Below, piece after piece: positions 1 through 12,813 of a stretch of 64,000 nt of DNA. Location of the stretch: NCBI GenBank assembly GCA_015178975.1, contig WHVD01000002.1, forward strand, positions 186,001-250,000, read 5' to 3'. Origin of the DNA: Hysterangium stoloniferum (taxonomy: Eukaryota > Basidiomycota > Agaricomycetes > Hysterangiales > Hysterangiaceae). The position numbers and the translations under genes are program-made. The notes under the pieces were generated by a model, which made no database searches, was not told the origin of the DNA, and saw nothing but the letters and a program-made list of their open reading frames with translations. Every line of letters starts with the position of its first letter. Within the stretch, counting starts at the first letter, position 1.

Positions 1-1574
1 ATTCATGTGCTCCGCACGTTGAAGTCTGCTGCGATGCAGGGTCAGTGTATATGCATTCGTGAAATCATATCCGTCACCAAAACCGGAAAAAAACTGTTTT
101 GTATTGGTGAGAACTTTTGGACCTTCTCACGTCATCAAGAATTTTAAGTCCATGGTCAGGCCTTTGAGGCTATGCCGCTATTTTACATCATTGCACACCC
201 TCGCATTCAGGGCAAGCGTGGTGCTTCCAGGTTTGTTACTGGCATGATTGGTATATTATTTACAAGCACGGTCTGCATTAATATGACTTCAGTGACCCAA
301 CATGGTATTTCCAGGTATGTTTCAGGGCTGCTGTATCATCCAAATGCATTAATAGGGGTTCATAAGCTATTTATGTTGACATTTGGGCGGGTAGGAAATC
401 CCTCAGCCTCCTTCGTGTGAGTGACACGCTTGACCCTTCGATAGATTTTGAAATACACAGTCAATCATTAGATTTGATATCAGCTTTAATCTTAGGATTG
501 CGTTTTAAGTTTTTTTTATTCTGTTGAGTACTTATATCCTGTGTATAACTTTCAAGTTGTCAAAGAAAGTCGGCGCTATGAACGGATCGGATGGTATCTG
601 TCCCCGTTGGAATGTTAACCAGCGGCGGACCATGTCTATCCGTTTGAGGACGGACACCTTGGCATCAGAAGAGTCTGAAAGTACGAACGTTTTTCGACAT
701 TTTAATCGATAAAACGGGGTAAATAGGTTGACATGACTAAATCTATCAAAATCTATGAAGATCTAAGCCTAAAGTTTATATTGGGTATCACATGATGTTG
801 AATGTCGCTCATACGCTAGCTTCTTTCATTTCCAACTTGTCAATCTGTCAATTGTGGGAAAGGTCATCGGCATTTCGAGTAATCCAGACGGAAACGATTG
901 TTTATACTGGCCGTGGTGCAATAGCCCGTGAGTCCCAAGACGGCTCCAAGGCAGTTTGAAAATAGACGAAATCCCCTTACCATTCAATATCTTATAAATT
1001 GATCTGATAATCAATGAAGGATCTTGGGCGCTCGGAGACAGGGGGCGGTTCCCTGCCACCCCATTTAATGACGCGCATGGCCATATAAGGAGAGATTTAC
1101 AACATGAGCCAGGGAAGTGGCTGGATGCGTGTTTGTGCTTATCAATTGAGCGTCAGTCCGGTAGAATCCAGTGTTGCCGTGCCCCCAGCACGTGTAAACC
1201 GCATTGATTGAACTCCCTTCTGATTATGCCCAAAGAAGCGAAATGATAGCGCGGCGTGGGGCGTGGCAGGTGAGGAAGCCACCAGAGGATTTAATCTTGG
1301 TGCTAAAGCTGCGGTGTCTCTGTGCTTCGAATCCACAACACGATGCTGGGATAAGAGTTTGGGCCTGTTATCACTATATTTTATTTCATAAACGCTCGAC
1401 TGAAATTAATTGGATTCGCGATATAGACGGATTATTACGTTACGAGAAATGGGATGATATTCAGTGTGAAGTGCCGGATGTAAGCAGTCTTTCTGAGTCA
1501 TACACATATCGGAAGGGAACGCTATTGCTCTAGAGCACATGCATCCACAGGCGGACTCGCCGTGACTTACGACA
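1..1574. other. gene-poor stretch, no supportable gene
   Basis: Both strands have only short overlapping ORFs with no recognisable domain and no convincing exon chain. A short motif around 78-155 (AAAACCGGAAAAA followed by CTGTTTTGT and a GGTGAGA-like stretch) recurs, diverged, around 4378-4450, so part of this is probably old dispersed repeat. CpG content looks normal. Confidence 0.5.
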
Positions 1575-2648
1575 TCAGTAATCGGGCAATCTTTCTTCTG
1601 ACGGCCTCTGCCGGCAACATCGAAGGCAAGTTAAACTGTTCTTGGACTTACGACCTGAACGATGACTATGAGGCAAGCTTAATGATCTGACTGAGATAAT
1701 AAGAGCGAGTGGGAACTCACCATATATCGCAAGGTCTCTTGTCCTCGACATGACGATCCGCTTCAACACTGCGTCCAAACTCTGAGCCGCTGTGCAAAGA
1801 TAGGATGTTTTAATCGCATTGATTAAATACCCGGAGGAGAGACTCTTACCAAGTGCATTTGAATGGTTTATCAAATACTATATTATGGTCTTGCAGATGT
1901 TGCTTGACTTGGGCTCTGTTGAAGAGCCATGCGGAGCAATTAGGGATCTTGCACATGAACATTGGGCGTTGGGCCAGAGGGAGCTGCATTTGTCTCTTTT
2001 CCATATCTGTAACGCGGTAAAAATATCGTCGGGTGGCTTCTTCTTCGCCAGTATCGACCCGCCATGTTTGGTGTACCACGGGATTCGATCTAGCACGAAA
2101 GCACTCAGGATCATAACCTGAAAGGAAGTAAATCAAAGAAGAAAATCAAGACACGCAATGTGAAACGCACTGCGATAGTCTGAAGAGACATCGAACAAGT
2201 CAACATACAGGTTGTCATCCGGGTCTGGTGGTGTGTTGGTCAGGAATTTTGTCAATATATATATCCACCGATACGCACATGAGACGTGGGTTATTTCTGA
2301 TGTAGTAGGGAAAGGATATCCAGCTGACCCCCAGTGTTGGCCGTGAGCGATTTCATAGTTGGAAGGGAGGGAGTAGGATATCAGAGGGTGGCTATTGTAG
2401 GCTTGCATGTGAAGGTCCATCTCGCCGATGGACTGTGTATCGTAGCGCATAAACGGTTCCATTAGGGATATAAGATCGGGTGGAACTTCTTCACTTCGGA
2501 AATTATATTGATGTTGATTCCATTGCGCTTGAGAGTAATGACCTTCGTGTTCCTGCCACTGGTCTTGAGAGTAATGGTGGTAGCCGTCCATAATAGGTGT
2601 GCTTCTTGTGAGTGGGCGTCGGGAGGGAATTTTATGATGTCTTCCCAT
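1575..2648 (-). CDS. C2H2 zinc-finger protein, probably a transcription factor
   Basis: Reading leftwards from ATG at 2648, I join exon 2648-2279, intron 2278-2225, exon 2224-2171, intron 2170-2118, exon 2117-1850, intron 1849-1790, then a short last exon. All introns are 53-60 nt with GT...AG ends and keep the frame. The N-terminal ~120 residues are rich in His, Gln, Tyr and Trp. The third exon holds a clean C2H2 finger (C-x4-C-x12-H-x3-H, starting CKIPNC). A second, degenerate finger (FKCTC...DRHVED) spans the third and fourth exons. Such proteins bind DNA in the nucleus; target and pathway are unknown. The 3' end is uncertain: direct splicing reaches a stop near 1720, an alternative acceptor reaches TGA near 1575. 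A downstream ATG at 2591 is a possible alternative start. Confidence 0.55.
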
Positions 2649-5074
2649 TCACCTTAGTCATTTATAAGAGGATCTCATTTAATCTGAAGGGACGGCTTTC
2701 ATAAACCTTGATAATATCGTAACAATTGCTGGTATTGCTTTTTCGAAGCCCAAAGCCCTAACTCGTGCATCGCATGCGATGATTTCTCGATTTCCTTGAT
2801 TACCTCGCGGAATCCCTCGACTGTATGTGTGGGAGGAAGTCGAAAGGAACCATGAAGGTGGCTGCGGAATGCCGGCATCTAGAGGCGCTTCTTGGGCTGC
2901 ATTTGGGCCGATTCACCGGGTACAAACGAATAGCCGAGTCATTTACATAGTTGGCTGTGTTCGCCTGGTCCAACGATCTGCGCCGTACGGAGACCAGAAT
3001 CCACGTGGTGTATGTATGGGCCCCACCCTTCCACACGAAGCTCTGAGTCATCTTCTGGAAGCGGGGGATGACTGCTACGGAGAACAATGCCACAACGGTT
3101 TGACATGGGGAGCCATACTAAACAGCGGTTATAAGTTAGAAATATATTCCAGAACCCTCTTAAAGCAACTATGTGCATTTGATGGTCGTAGTCCGACAAC
3201 CAAAAATTGTAGGTTATTTGGGGCTTAAAAACACTCGAACAGTATAATCGACGCAGTTCGGCTTCTCCAAGACGACTCTCGGGGAAAGGTCGAAAAAGAG
3301 GCATTGTTCACACCACTGATTCTGTTGGATTATGCACTATCTACATTAGGCCTTCCAGCGTGAAACGCCCCTGGGCTGTCTCATTAAGGAGATTCACTCA
3401 TCCAGCTCACTGCCCATATACTGCCAATGAGTATGGCGTACTAAAGACATCCGGAGTCGATCTTCTCCGGAAACGTTTCCAAGGTATTGGATTCTTTTAA
3501 ATTACTGAATGTTGGCACAATGGGGAAGATACGTCTCGCATGGAGACCAAGGTACACGACTCAAAAACCGTGTAATATCATCAATAGGCCAATCTTGACC
3601 TTAAATGTGCATTGGTATTTACGGTTCCGAGCCTTCCTATTTTCTTGAATGACGTCAGTTGTGATCGAATCCCTAGAGGGAGAAATCAATTTGATTCGCA
3701 AGCCCCACCGCATGGATATTCTGATGATGATGATGATGATGACCCGCCATTTTCATCCTCCTTTATTTAATTGGAACAGACGGCACTCTGAGACAAGGTT
3801 ATCTTTGTTCCAAAATTGGGTGGGAAGAGGGTTTCAGCTGCGGGGGTGCTATCGGAATGTTGGTTCTTCGCCGTCACAGCATAGGTTGGTAGGGTGTCCG
3901 ACTTGTTTCAGACTGAGTAGTCACCAAGTTAACGAGTATGACTCGACTAGAAATCAGAAAGAAACGAAATATTCGCGTTCTGGAGGAAGTTACGAGGCTA
4001 TCAACAAGCTGTACATGTGACACCGAGACGGATCGTGCGCCTGCGAACGACCCTCCGTGAAACATGATGTGTCAAATAGCCAGACGTTCATTCATCCCCG
4101 ATGTTTCGCGGTGATACGACTGGTATTCTTGCAGGGGTTAGTCAAAGAATGTACATTCAACAAAGTGGGGTGTACATTATATTATTATCTCAACTTCGGC
4201 ATGTTGAAATCACTTGCAATATTTGACCGCGGATGTGAAATCTGATGGAAGTCAAGAACATGTTAGTGAGTATGCGGTATTCGTGACATGATACCCGTAT
4301 TACCATGTAGCTCATAGCTCTTGTGTCTTCCATACCTCAGACAACGGTCAGATGTGCAGATATTGTTTCGCATATGAACAAAACCGGAAAAATCTGTTTT
4401 GTGCTGGTTGAGAGCTTGTAAGGTCACACAATAATTTAGGATGTGTATGATATAGTATAGATCTATATATATATGGTCTTATGATGCGCTATTGAACATC
4501 CAATCAAATATCAGTCAAATGGTTCCCCTTCATTCAATTCTTCCTGGATTTTATAAAACAGCGGGATTTTTTAAATTTTGAACTCTGTCTTAGATACTCG
4601 GAACAGCTGTAACTCCATAGCAATCCCTTTCCTAGTTATGGGCAATTATATGCAATGCTAGTACAAATCTGCAAGGTCCAGATGTGCCCTGGCAGTACCT
4701 GGCAAGTCGGCGGCCGAAGCACATGTAACATGTACCTGAGGGACCTTGCTGACACAAGGGCTTCAAGAGCTATACAAGTCGAAAACCAGCCTGGTGGACT
4801 TGAAGGCTGGAACTCAATAAATGGCTGTAGCCTGTACGGTCAATCCTGCGGGTGCGACTGGATATATATACCGTAACGCAAACCATCTTCGAGCTGATGA
4901 TATTGGTGATTTTCACCTAAACACTCATGACCCATCAAAGCTTTAAATATGGTGCTTCGATTTTTTATTAAGAATAGTCTCGGAATTCTCTTGACTGCCA
5001 TAATCGGATAGTCTCACCGATACATCCCGTTGTGTGCAGGCGAAAGCCATTGTCGTATGCCCTTTTAAACATTT
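2649..5074. other. no recognisable gene
   Basis: Several ORFs of 60-133 codons overlap on both strands here, but none shows a known domain, a consistent exon chain or clear coding bias. A short (GAT)n tract lies at about 3722-3742. I see no RNA gene and no element ends. Confidence 0.45.
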
Positions 5075-5437
5075 TTAGCCAAGCTGACACAGAAATATGT
5101 TAGCTATCTGTGCAATTCGTACACGCCTCATTACGTCTGTATTATGGCCGTGGAAAAGTGCCAGAAGTTGCAACAGGGAAACATTTCTAGCGGGAAAGTT
5201 CGCTAAGAACTCTGATATACATATTATGGTGGGTTCCGGCAACTCACCAACATGTATTAACACATCTCCCATCGAACGCTCCACTCGCTCATTCTTTGGA
5301 TATAACAGTCGCCCATCAACCACACGTTTGGATGTCCGCCTAATAAAATCAACGTAAGCATCACCCGGATTCGATACAAATTTCAAGATCTTCCTAAGAC
5401 TCACTATTTGCGCAAACTCTGCTGCCGTATATTTCAA
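5075..5437 (-). CDS. hypothetical protein or gene fragment
   Basis: A 120-codon ORF with a reasonable composition but no family I recognise. A good intron signature sits inside it: GTGAGTT donor near 5249, TTCTTAG acceptor near 5205, about 45 nt. It may therefore be two exons rather than one. The segment around that intron (about 5200-5270, minus strand) resembles plus-strand sequence at about 7235-7300, where the two share GAGTTG[CT]CGGAACC and then ACCAT. This may be a conserved gene piece or simply a repeat. Confidence 0.3.
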   Translation of the reverse strand: MKYTAAEFAQIVSLRKILKFVSNPGDAYVDFIRRTSKRVVDGRLLYPKNERVERSMGDVLIHVGELPEPTIICISEFLANFPARNVSLLQLLALFHGHNTDVMRRVRIAQIANIFLCQLG

Positions 5438-5589
5438 AGTGTCCTAGTCCAGATGCGTCCAGACGACCTCTTCATTAGTAACCCTCTTCCTAATGCTTAT
5501 GCAAGCCTCGGAGTGCCCTGGGTGGGTTGTGGAGACGGTTTCCGCACTAAGGAGCTTTCTACCACGTAATTAATTATTGGTGTCAACCT

Positions 5590-7085
5590 GCATGATCGAG
5601 AAAAGCTGAGGCGGTTTCCTGACAACTTGTCTTCGCGTCTCGTATCTTGACTCTTAAACGTCTTGTCACAACTGATGTGATCGAACGACCCTCATTGTTT
5701 TGCACAGTGCGATTGACTCAGACTTGATCAGTATCATGAGGAGAAGGCGATTAGTGAATATCTCATATGATGCCATCCTTTATTTTACTAATGCTTTATC
5801 GTAGCTCACTGTAATAAAGGCAACCCCAAGATCCCATCTACATTGCTAAAGTCGAGGCGTTGGACCAACGTTTTTCTTTTGGATTGTATACGACAACAAC
5901 GGAGATTCGCAAGGCGTTGCGTACTTGGTACTGAAACCAATACGCCTAGGACAGATGTTTATGAACTTAAATGTCAGGGTAGGCTGCTTCTTTCTTTATT
6001 TCTGTGAGGTGGATGTCTTCATGAACCCTTGTACATCCAGAAAGTGCCTAAGGAAGCAAAGTTAAGGTCGCAGCTCCGGATGGAAGTTACGCTGGCTCCT
6101 CAGATGTCTAACCCAAGACAATCCTCCTAGAAGACATTGGTGCTATGCGTCTGACACAGAGCAAAGACGAAACTATCGCTGCAGAGACCATTTCCCCCGC
6201 AGACGTTGTCTCCAAACATACATGGCTTTAACGTAGCACACTCGAGCACACATGCTACCCTGTATCATCCAACTACCCGCCCCTCTCGATTCTGTATTGC
6301 CATGCCCGAACCACCCACTCTTTCCTCGCGTTAACACGATCGCCCTTCCCTGCGAGCCACGAATACGGCTGGTCTCCACGCATGAGCGTCTATATCCGCA
6401 ACAGGGTCTAGGAACGTATTCAGGTATGTGGTGCCTTTGTCTCTTCGTTTGACCATGAGCTTACTGTTTCCGTAGTGAGATGCTCTTCCGTTATCGCCGA
6501 GACTGTTGCGTCTGCCCCATTTGGTCGCTTAGAGGCCATGAGATACATCCCATGTCCACCTCTGTGCCATGCACCGGCAGCGATGTACATGATTAGTCGG
6601 ACAGCGAGAGTGGAAGTAATAATGGCAGCAGGGATGACTTCGACTGTAGTGAAAGCGTAGGGAAGACCGTCCCGTATGCGACAAACGAGCCCATCAAATT
6701 GGAAGAAACACGTCGGATCGGATATCATCGTCATTCCTGGGACCCTTATAATGTGGCATCTATTCATCGTTCCTCGCGGATGCCCGCCGTTCTATATTTC
6801 CACACATGTCATCGAGTTTTTCACCTGCACCTCGCGACCGGTGGATATCTAGCCCGGGCTCGCCAGCTGAAGAGCGAACGAAGGCGGCTGTTCGGGATAG
6901 GTATTCCCAGAGCGCAGAAAGTGGAGCCAGATGTGGGTGAGAAGCTCGCTGTGTGTAGGTGGGTTTATCAGGAATATTACAGATCGCGCAGCGGTGAAGG
7001 AGGATAAACGACTGTCGGCAAGTGAGGGTTCGATTGGATGATAATGATATTCGGCGTGTGTCTTCTACTTTAGATACGTCCACGT
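5590..7085 (+). repeat. duplicated block, copy A (partner at 26.5-28.2 kb)
   Basis: Collinear with 26497-27850 at visibly high but imperfect similarity. Shared stretches include CTTCGCGTCTCGTATC (5632 and 26541), GATGTCTAACCCAAGACAAT (6103 and 27108) and ACACAGAGCAAAGACGAAAC (6153 and 27165). The last ~250 bp (6840-7085) match 27880-28170 in the opposite orientation. Part of the block (about 6400-6490) also resembles 22910-23040. ORFs inside it are short and not conserved between copies, so I read it as a non-coding or long-dead dispersed repeat. Confidence 0.7.
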
Positions 7086-7864
7086 CGTCGTGTCGCCTAC
7101 TGGGAACGCCTTTCCTATGTCATCAGCCATCACTACCGTTAACGTTATCTCAGTGGAGAAGGATGGGGGATCATCTCACTAGGATTCGCATCAAAGCCAC
7201 GATCATGTTTCAAGGAAGGAACGAAGACGGGGTATGCTTGGATGTCGATGAGTTGTCGGAACCTACCATGATTTGTGTATCACAAATTTTCACGTCATCT
7301 GCGTAATGAGACCGGTACGTATTGCATTGACAGCTAACATATGTCTGTATGGCCAGTCAATCGGTGAAGATTTGGATGGCGATTTAAAAGATCAATGATT
7401 TCGTTGAGATCATTGATAATTCAAGCTTCCTCCAATTTTGACACGTGCCTTCATCTACCATCGCAAAATTTGTCGTATTCTTCAATTAATGAAATCTCCT
7501 AATTTAAAATAATAATCTCTATCACATGTTACATTTACTCCGAAATGGGAGTAAACAGAACAAAAAATATTAGAATACAATAGATGAATCCGAGTAAATA
7601 CCCTCCGGCGGTGTCATGAGGACTTGAATTTGTTAGGACGCTTTATGATGGAGTATTTTCTTAATACTCCGCGGAATACTCGCTTGATCCAGATCTTCCC
7701 CCTCAAAGTCCTAAACGCCTTGCTCCACAACAATAGTGGCCCTGCTATTGGGTGTGGACATGTGTAGCAGCATATGGACCGGGATAACCCCCCTCTGCAA
7801 GCTTTATTTTATATAAACTCCAACAATCATCCTTTGAATCGTTATAAGAGTTAAAACTGGGGAG

Positions 7865-8031
7865 GGATCTTTTGAGGATCCAAAAGTACGTTGAATTCTA
7901 AACCCTGCAACCACATGTTAGATCCTTAACCGATTTTAACTCGGTTATGGATCTTTAAGGATCCAAAAGTTCGTTAGATTCTAAACCCGCCTATCACATG
8001 TTGGATTCTTAACCGACTTTAACTCGGTTAA
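7865..8031. repeat. two-copy tandem repeat, period about 84 bp, upstream of the NLR gene
   Basis: Units start at 7865 and 7949. Each has GGATC..., CCAAAAGT, ATTCTAAACCC and CACATGTT, and ends with an imperfect inverted repeat TTAACCGA...TCGGTTA. It lies 180-350 bp upstream of the NLR start codon at 8212, so it could belong to the promoter, though nothing shows that directly. Between it and the gene is an AT-rich stretch with CATAAAATAAG at about 8057. Confidence 0.7.
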
Positions 8032-8211
8032 GATACAATGAGTGATTGGCGGAGTTACATAAAATAAGCATTTACTGAGATCCTAAAAATTTTGGAGTTA
8101 AGGCTTTTCCCGGTGTATGGCAGTGTGATTGATATCGCCTGACAGGATCATCGTGACATAACACACCTTGACCTTGACCTGACACCATCGTCCTTTATCA
8201 ATCGTTCTAAT

Positions 8212-11200
8212 ATGTCGACCATTCTTTCTCCTCCTAAATCTATCATCTCTACTCCAGGAACATATGATTTCGGGTTGAAACAACTTGCGTCTGGAGGGGA
8301 ATCTCCCACTGTCGAGTGAGTGATGTCCTCTATCACATCTGATCGTTGCTGATCTTCTCGATCTCCTCACAGTATTGTTGCTATACACGGCCTCGACGGG
8401 CACCGGGAGGACTCCTTCACTGCAGATAATGGTGTCCTTTGGCTTCGCGATCTCTTGCCAGAGACGTTATTTTCTGCCAGAATCCTTACTTACGGTTATG
8501 ATGCCCGCACCCACGGCGAGAATAGAGCACAGCAGACGATGTATGATGTATCTGTGGATTTCGTAGCTAAATTGTCTGCGTTCAGAATAAATACGAAGAC
8601 GAATGTCCGTGGCTCGATTCGTTTTATTATAATTTTCTGACAATTGTTGTAATGCAGGATCGGCCGTTGATATTTATTGCGCACAGCTTCGGCGGAATCA
8701 TATTGAAAAATGTCAGTAATCCCATACGATGATCTTTGTCCCGACTCACATTGGTTAGGCACTTATTCATGCAAGCACGGCTCATATGGGCCATCTTCGT
8801 AATCACAAGGCAGTCGAAATATCAACGTATGGTGTAATTTTCATGGGGACTCCCCATCAGGGTGTCAACCTTGTTGAATGGACTCAGACACACATGGATG
8901 GGCGATCACTTGAGTCTCTGCAAGTGGAGCCGTTACTTCAGCATTTGCTTTAGGCTCGGAAGCATTGCAACAACAACTGACACAGTACAATTCCATTAGT
9001 GCCCGGTTCAATACCGTATTTTGCCATGAACTGTATGCTCCACCTGGATTGATCAGAAATAAAGTGAGTCTTATATATCTTTCCGATATATTACTTAGCT
9101 GACTCCTGCCAGCATATCCCAGCCTCCTCCGTCATAGTCCCCGGAGCTGTTAATGTTGAATCTATTGCCATTCACAAGACTCATATGGAAATGGTAAAGT
9201 TTTCATCAAAGGAGGATGGAGACTACAATGATATAGTTTTCCGTTTGCAACAAATGTCGGATATTGCTCCTTCGCATATTGAATTGAATTGGATGAAGCA
9301 TGGTATTTTTCTCCCGCGCGTGTCTGAACACAGACAGGTTATGGATCCAGGTAATTTTCAATTGGCTCTTGTCAACAAGTGCTGAGTTAAAAAATTGTCA
9401 AAGATATGGCAGACCTTTGCAAAAGGATATCTGACTGGCTTGCTGCTCCTGATCCATCTGAGAATTACTCTGCGGCACAAAGACTGCGTAAGAAGGGCAC
9501 AGCGACTTGGTTTACTACTAGTGATAAATTCATACAATGGAAGTATGGTGCTCAGCCATGTCTGTGGATATATGGAAGCAGTGAGTGGATAGCACAAGTG
9601 TCATTATATACTCATTTGGAATGGACAGTGGGCTCTGGAAAATCAACCTTATGGTAAGAATGCACCATTTTTCTGTACATCTTTTTTTTTACAATCACCT
9701 CAAATAGTTCCACCATCATCATGGATATTGAAAAATATTGTAATGCAAAGTCATCACATGCAGTGGCATATTTTTTCTTTGATTCTAGAGGTGCACAAGA
9801 AGGGTTCCGTTTCTATCACAAATTACTTCGGTCCATCATCAAGCAATTGCTTGCACAATGTGCTCATGTTCCTCAACCCACATTGCATACATATAACAAT
9901 GGATGCCAGTCACCAGAGCATGACTCTCTTCCTGATATGGTCAATCATCTCTTGGCTGTGTTTGATCAGGTTTATATCATTCTAGATGCTTTGGATGAAT
10001 GTGAAGACTATTGGCAGTTGTTAAGGTGGATTCACAGCTTGGTTGGTAAAAATAGTCAAAAAATACACATTCTAGGGACTACTCGCCCAGAGATCACCAC
10101 ATTGTTAGAGTCTTTGGATCCTCCCAGCTCACAATATGTGGATCTCAACAATGCTTCTGGAAATGATGATATAGAGTCATATATCAGAGACAGAGTTTTT
10201 GATTCTGATGATTTCTCTAGTTTTTCTGAAGAGGTCAGACAGAACATGCTTAATACACTTTGCAAAAAGGCCAAAGGAATGTAAGAGTATTTGAAATGTA
10301 TGAGCAATGGACTTTTTATATTACTTATTTGTCTTTAGGTTTCGATGGGTGGCACTCCAACTTGATGATCTTGTAAATTGCTTTAGTGATGACAATATAG
10401 AGGAGCAGCTTGAAAATATTCCAACAAACCTCTACAAGACATATACACAAGTTATTGACAGAATCCCAGCAAAACGTCAAGCTGATACTATGAAATTTCT
10501 CCAATGGCTTGCATTTTCATTTCGACCACTTAAATTAATGGAATTAAGGGAAATCCCTGGAATTAATATAGGTTTTGAAGTGGGTGGATCAAAGTCTCCA
10601 TTCAATTCTAAAGCCATATATCATAATCCAAAGGATATTCTTCGGGTCTGCTCAAGCTTTGTTGTAATTAATGAAGGTAAGAAAGAATGGATCATTTTGT
10701 GATGATATGTATATGACATCCCTTGATAGATTATATTAAATTGGCTCATTTGTCTGTAAAAGAATATCTTATGTTAAATTCTGGTTCAGGAGGGCCACCT
10801 CCAGACTTTCACTTGGAAGAGAAACTGTCACACATGCACATAGCACAAATGTGTTTGGTCTATTTGCTTCAGTTTCAAAAGGAATATTCTGGGTCTATAA
10901 CAGAAATGTCTCATATGGATAGGACTCATCCCTTATTGGACTACTGTGCCTGTAAATGGATTTCCCACTATAAGTGTGCTGGAGATGGCATCTTTCATAT
11001 CACAGCAGAACTGTTGAGAACATTGTTTTTGGAACAGAGTCAGCAGTTTATATTATGGCATAGCTATGTTGTCATTAGACCTCAACTACGATGGGGGTTG
11101 CTTGAGAGGCAGGATCCACTGCTTGTAGCACTACAGTTTCAACTATTTTCAGTGGCAACACTATTGTTGAAAGAAATGAATGCACAGGCAGATGGAAATT

Positions 11201-12813
11201 ATAACATAGTACTGAGTACTGCATGCTTGGAAGGAAGCATTGAGGTAGTCCAGCTGCTCATCAAAGAGGGTGTAGATATCAATTTGCAGCCAGGTGGCAA
11301 TTATGACACAGCACTGATTGCTGCATGCCATACAGGAAGAATTGAGATAGTCCAACTGCTGCTGAAAGAGGGTGCAGATATCAATGTACAGACAGGTGGC
11401 AGGACAGCACTGATTGCTGCATGCCATACAGGAAGAATTGAGATAGTCCAACTGCTGCTGAAAGGGGGTGCAGATATCAATGTACAGACAGATAGCTGTA
11501 CAGCACTGATTGCTACATGCCAGAAAGCAAGCATTGAGACAATCCAGCTGCTCTTAAAAGAGGGTGCAGATATTAATGCACAGACAGGTGGCTATTATGG
11601 CACAGCACTAATTGCTGCATGTGAGAATGGAAGCCTTGAGTTAGTCCAGCTGCTTCTGAAAGAGGGTGCAGATATCAATGCACAGGGAGGTTACTGTTGG
11701 TCAGCACTGATTGGTGCATGCAAGAGAAAAGACATTGAGATGGTCCAGCTACTCCTGAAAGAGGGTGCAGATGTCAATGCACAGGCAGGTGGCATTTATG
11801 GCACACCACTGATTTCTGCATGTCAGAGTGGAAGCTTTGATATGATCCAGCTACTCCTGAAAGAGGGTGTGGATGTCAATGCACAGGGAGGTACCCATTA
11901 TTGCTCAGCATTGATTGCTGCATGTCAGAGAAAAATCATTCAGATGGTCCAGCTGCTCCTGAAAGAGGGTGCAAATGTCAATGTACAAGCAGGTGGCCAT
12001 TATGGCACAGCACTAATTGCTGCATGTATTGGAGAAAACTTTATGATGGTCCGGCTACTCCTGACAGAGGGTGCAGAGATCAATGTACAGGAAGGTGGCC
12101 ACTATGGCTCAGCACTGATTGCTGCATGCTGGAGGGGAAGCATTGAGATAGTCCAGCTGCTTCTGAAAGAGGGTGCAGATATCAATGCACAGGCAGGTGG
12201 TATATATGGTACAGCACTGATTGCTGCATGTGAGCAAGTACAGTTTAAGATAATCCAACTGCTCCTGAAAGAGGGTGCAAATGTCAATGCACAGGCAGGT
12301 GGCCATTATGGGACAGCACTAATTGCTGCATGTAGTGGAGGTCATTTTAAGATGGTCCAGCTACTCCTGACAGAGGGTGCAGATATCAATGTACAGGCAG
12401 GTGGCCATTGTGGCTCAGCACTGATTGCTGCATGCTGGAGGGGAAGCATTGAGATAGTCCAGCTGCTCCTGAAAGAGGGTGCAGATCTCAATGCACAGGC
12501 AGGTGGTGAATATGGTACACCACTCATTGCTGGATGCTGGGAAGGACACATTGAGATTGTCAAGCTACTCCTCAACAATGGTGCAGATATAAATATGAAT
12601 ATCACTGCTGTGACAGAGGAGACCAGTACTGCTCTGTTAGCAGCAATCCACAAAGGTCATAATGTCATAGTTCAATTGTTATTGAATATTGGTGTGGACT
12701 TGTGGGACCACTTTGATGTTGCAAGATTGGCAGCAAAGCAAAGTAGTTGTCCAAGGATAGTTGAATTGCTAGATATTTGGTCATATGCTAATTCACACAG
12801 CAGGCCATTATAG
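8212..12813 (+). CDS. NLR-like STAND protein: SesB-like hydrolase, NACHT, ankyrin repeats (one frameshift)
   Basis: Ten exons fit: 8212-8315, 8373-8604, 8658-8711, 8759-9063, 9113-9350, 9404-9580, 9629-9653, 9708-10280, 10339-10676, 10730-12813 (about 1376 aa). Residues 36-230 are an alpha/beta hydrolase of the SesB-like type, with VAIHGLDGH, GVLWLRDLLP, a nucleophile elbow AHSFGG (Ser about 122) and GTPHQG. The NACHT NTPase follows. Its P-loop GSMGSGKST (about 368) is assembled across two introns, with Walker B IILDALDE (about 467) and a sensor-like GTTRPE. About 15 ankyrin repeats fill residues ~836-1360. In fungi this layout is an intracellular non-self sensor whose ligand binding triggers the hydrolase effector. 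Exon 4 reads into TAG at 8951-8953 and resumes one base out of register (SEALQQQL), so the allele is either inactive or carries a sequencing error. The 5' exons are CpG-rich, the ankyrin exon nearly CpG-free. Confidence 0.85.
11200..12720 (+). repeat. ankyrin-repeat array, about 15 units of 99-108 bp
   Basis: Units follow the pattern G-x-Y-G-T/S-A-L-I-A-A-C...I-V-Q-L-L-L-K-E-G-A-D-I-N-A-Q. Units 8-9-10 and 11-12-13 form a higher-order duplication of exactly 306 bp (for example ATGGTCC at 12046 and 12352; the stretch encoding CWRGSIEIVQLL is repeated almost base for base). High DNA identity between units points to recent unit shuffling or gene conversion, as known for repeat domains of fungal NLRs. 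The first and last units are the most diverged. Confidence 0.9.

Noticed and set aside
8926..8955. A 30-nt intron that would remove the NLR stop codon
   Set aside because: Too short for fungal splicing, and it does not bring the downstream exon into frame.
11161..12653. Minus-strand ORFs opposite the ankyrin exon
   Set aside because: Periodic antisense shadows of the repeat array with no domain of their own.
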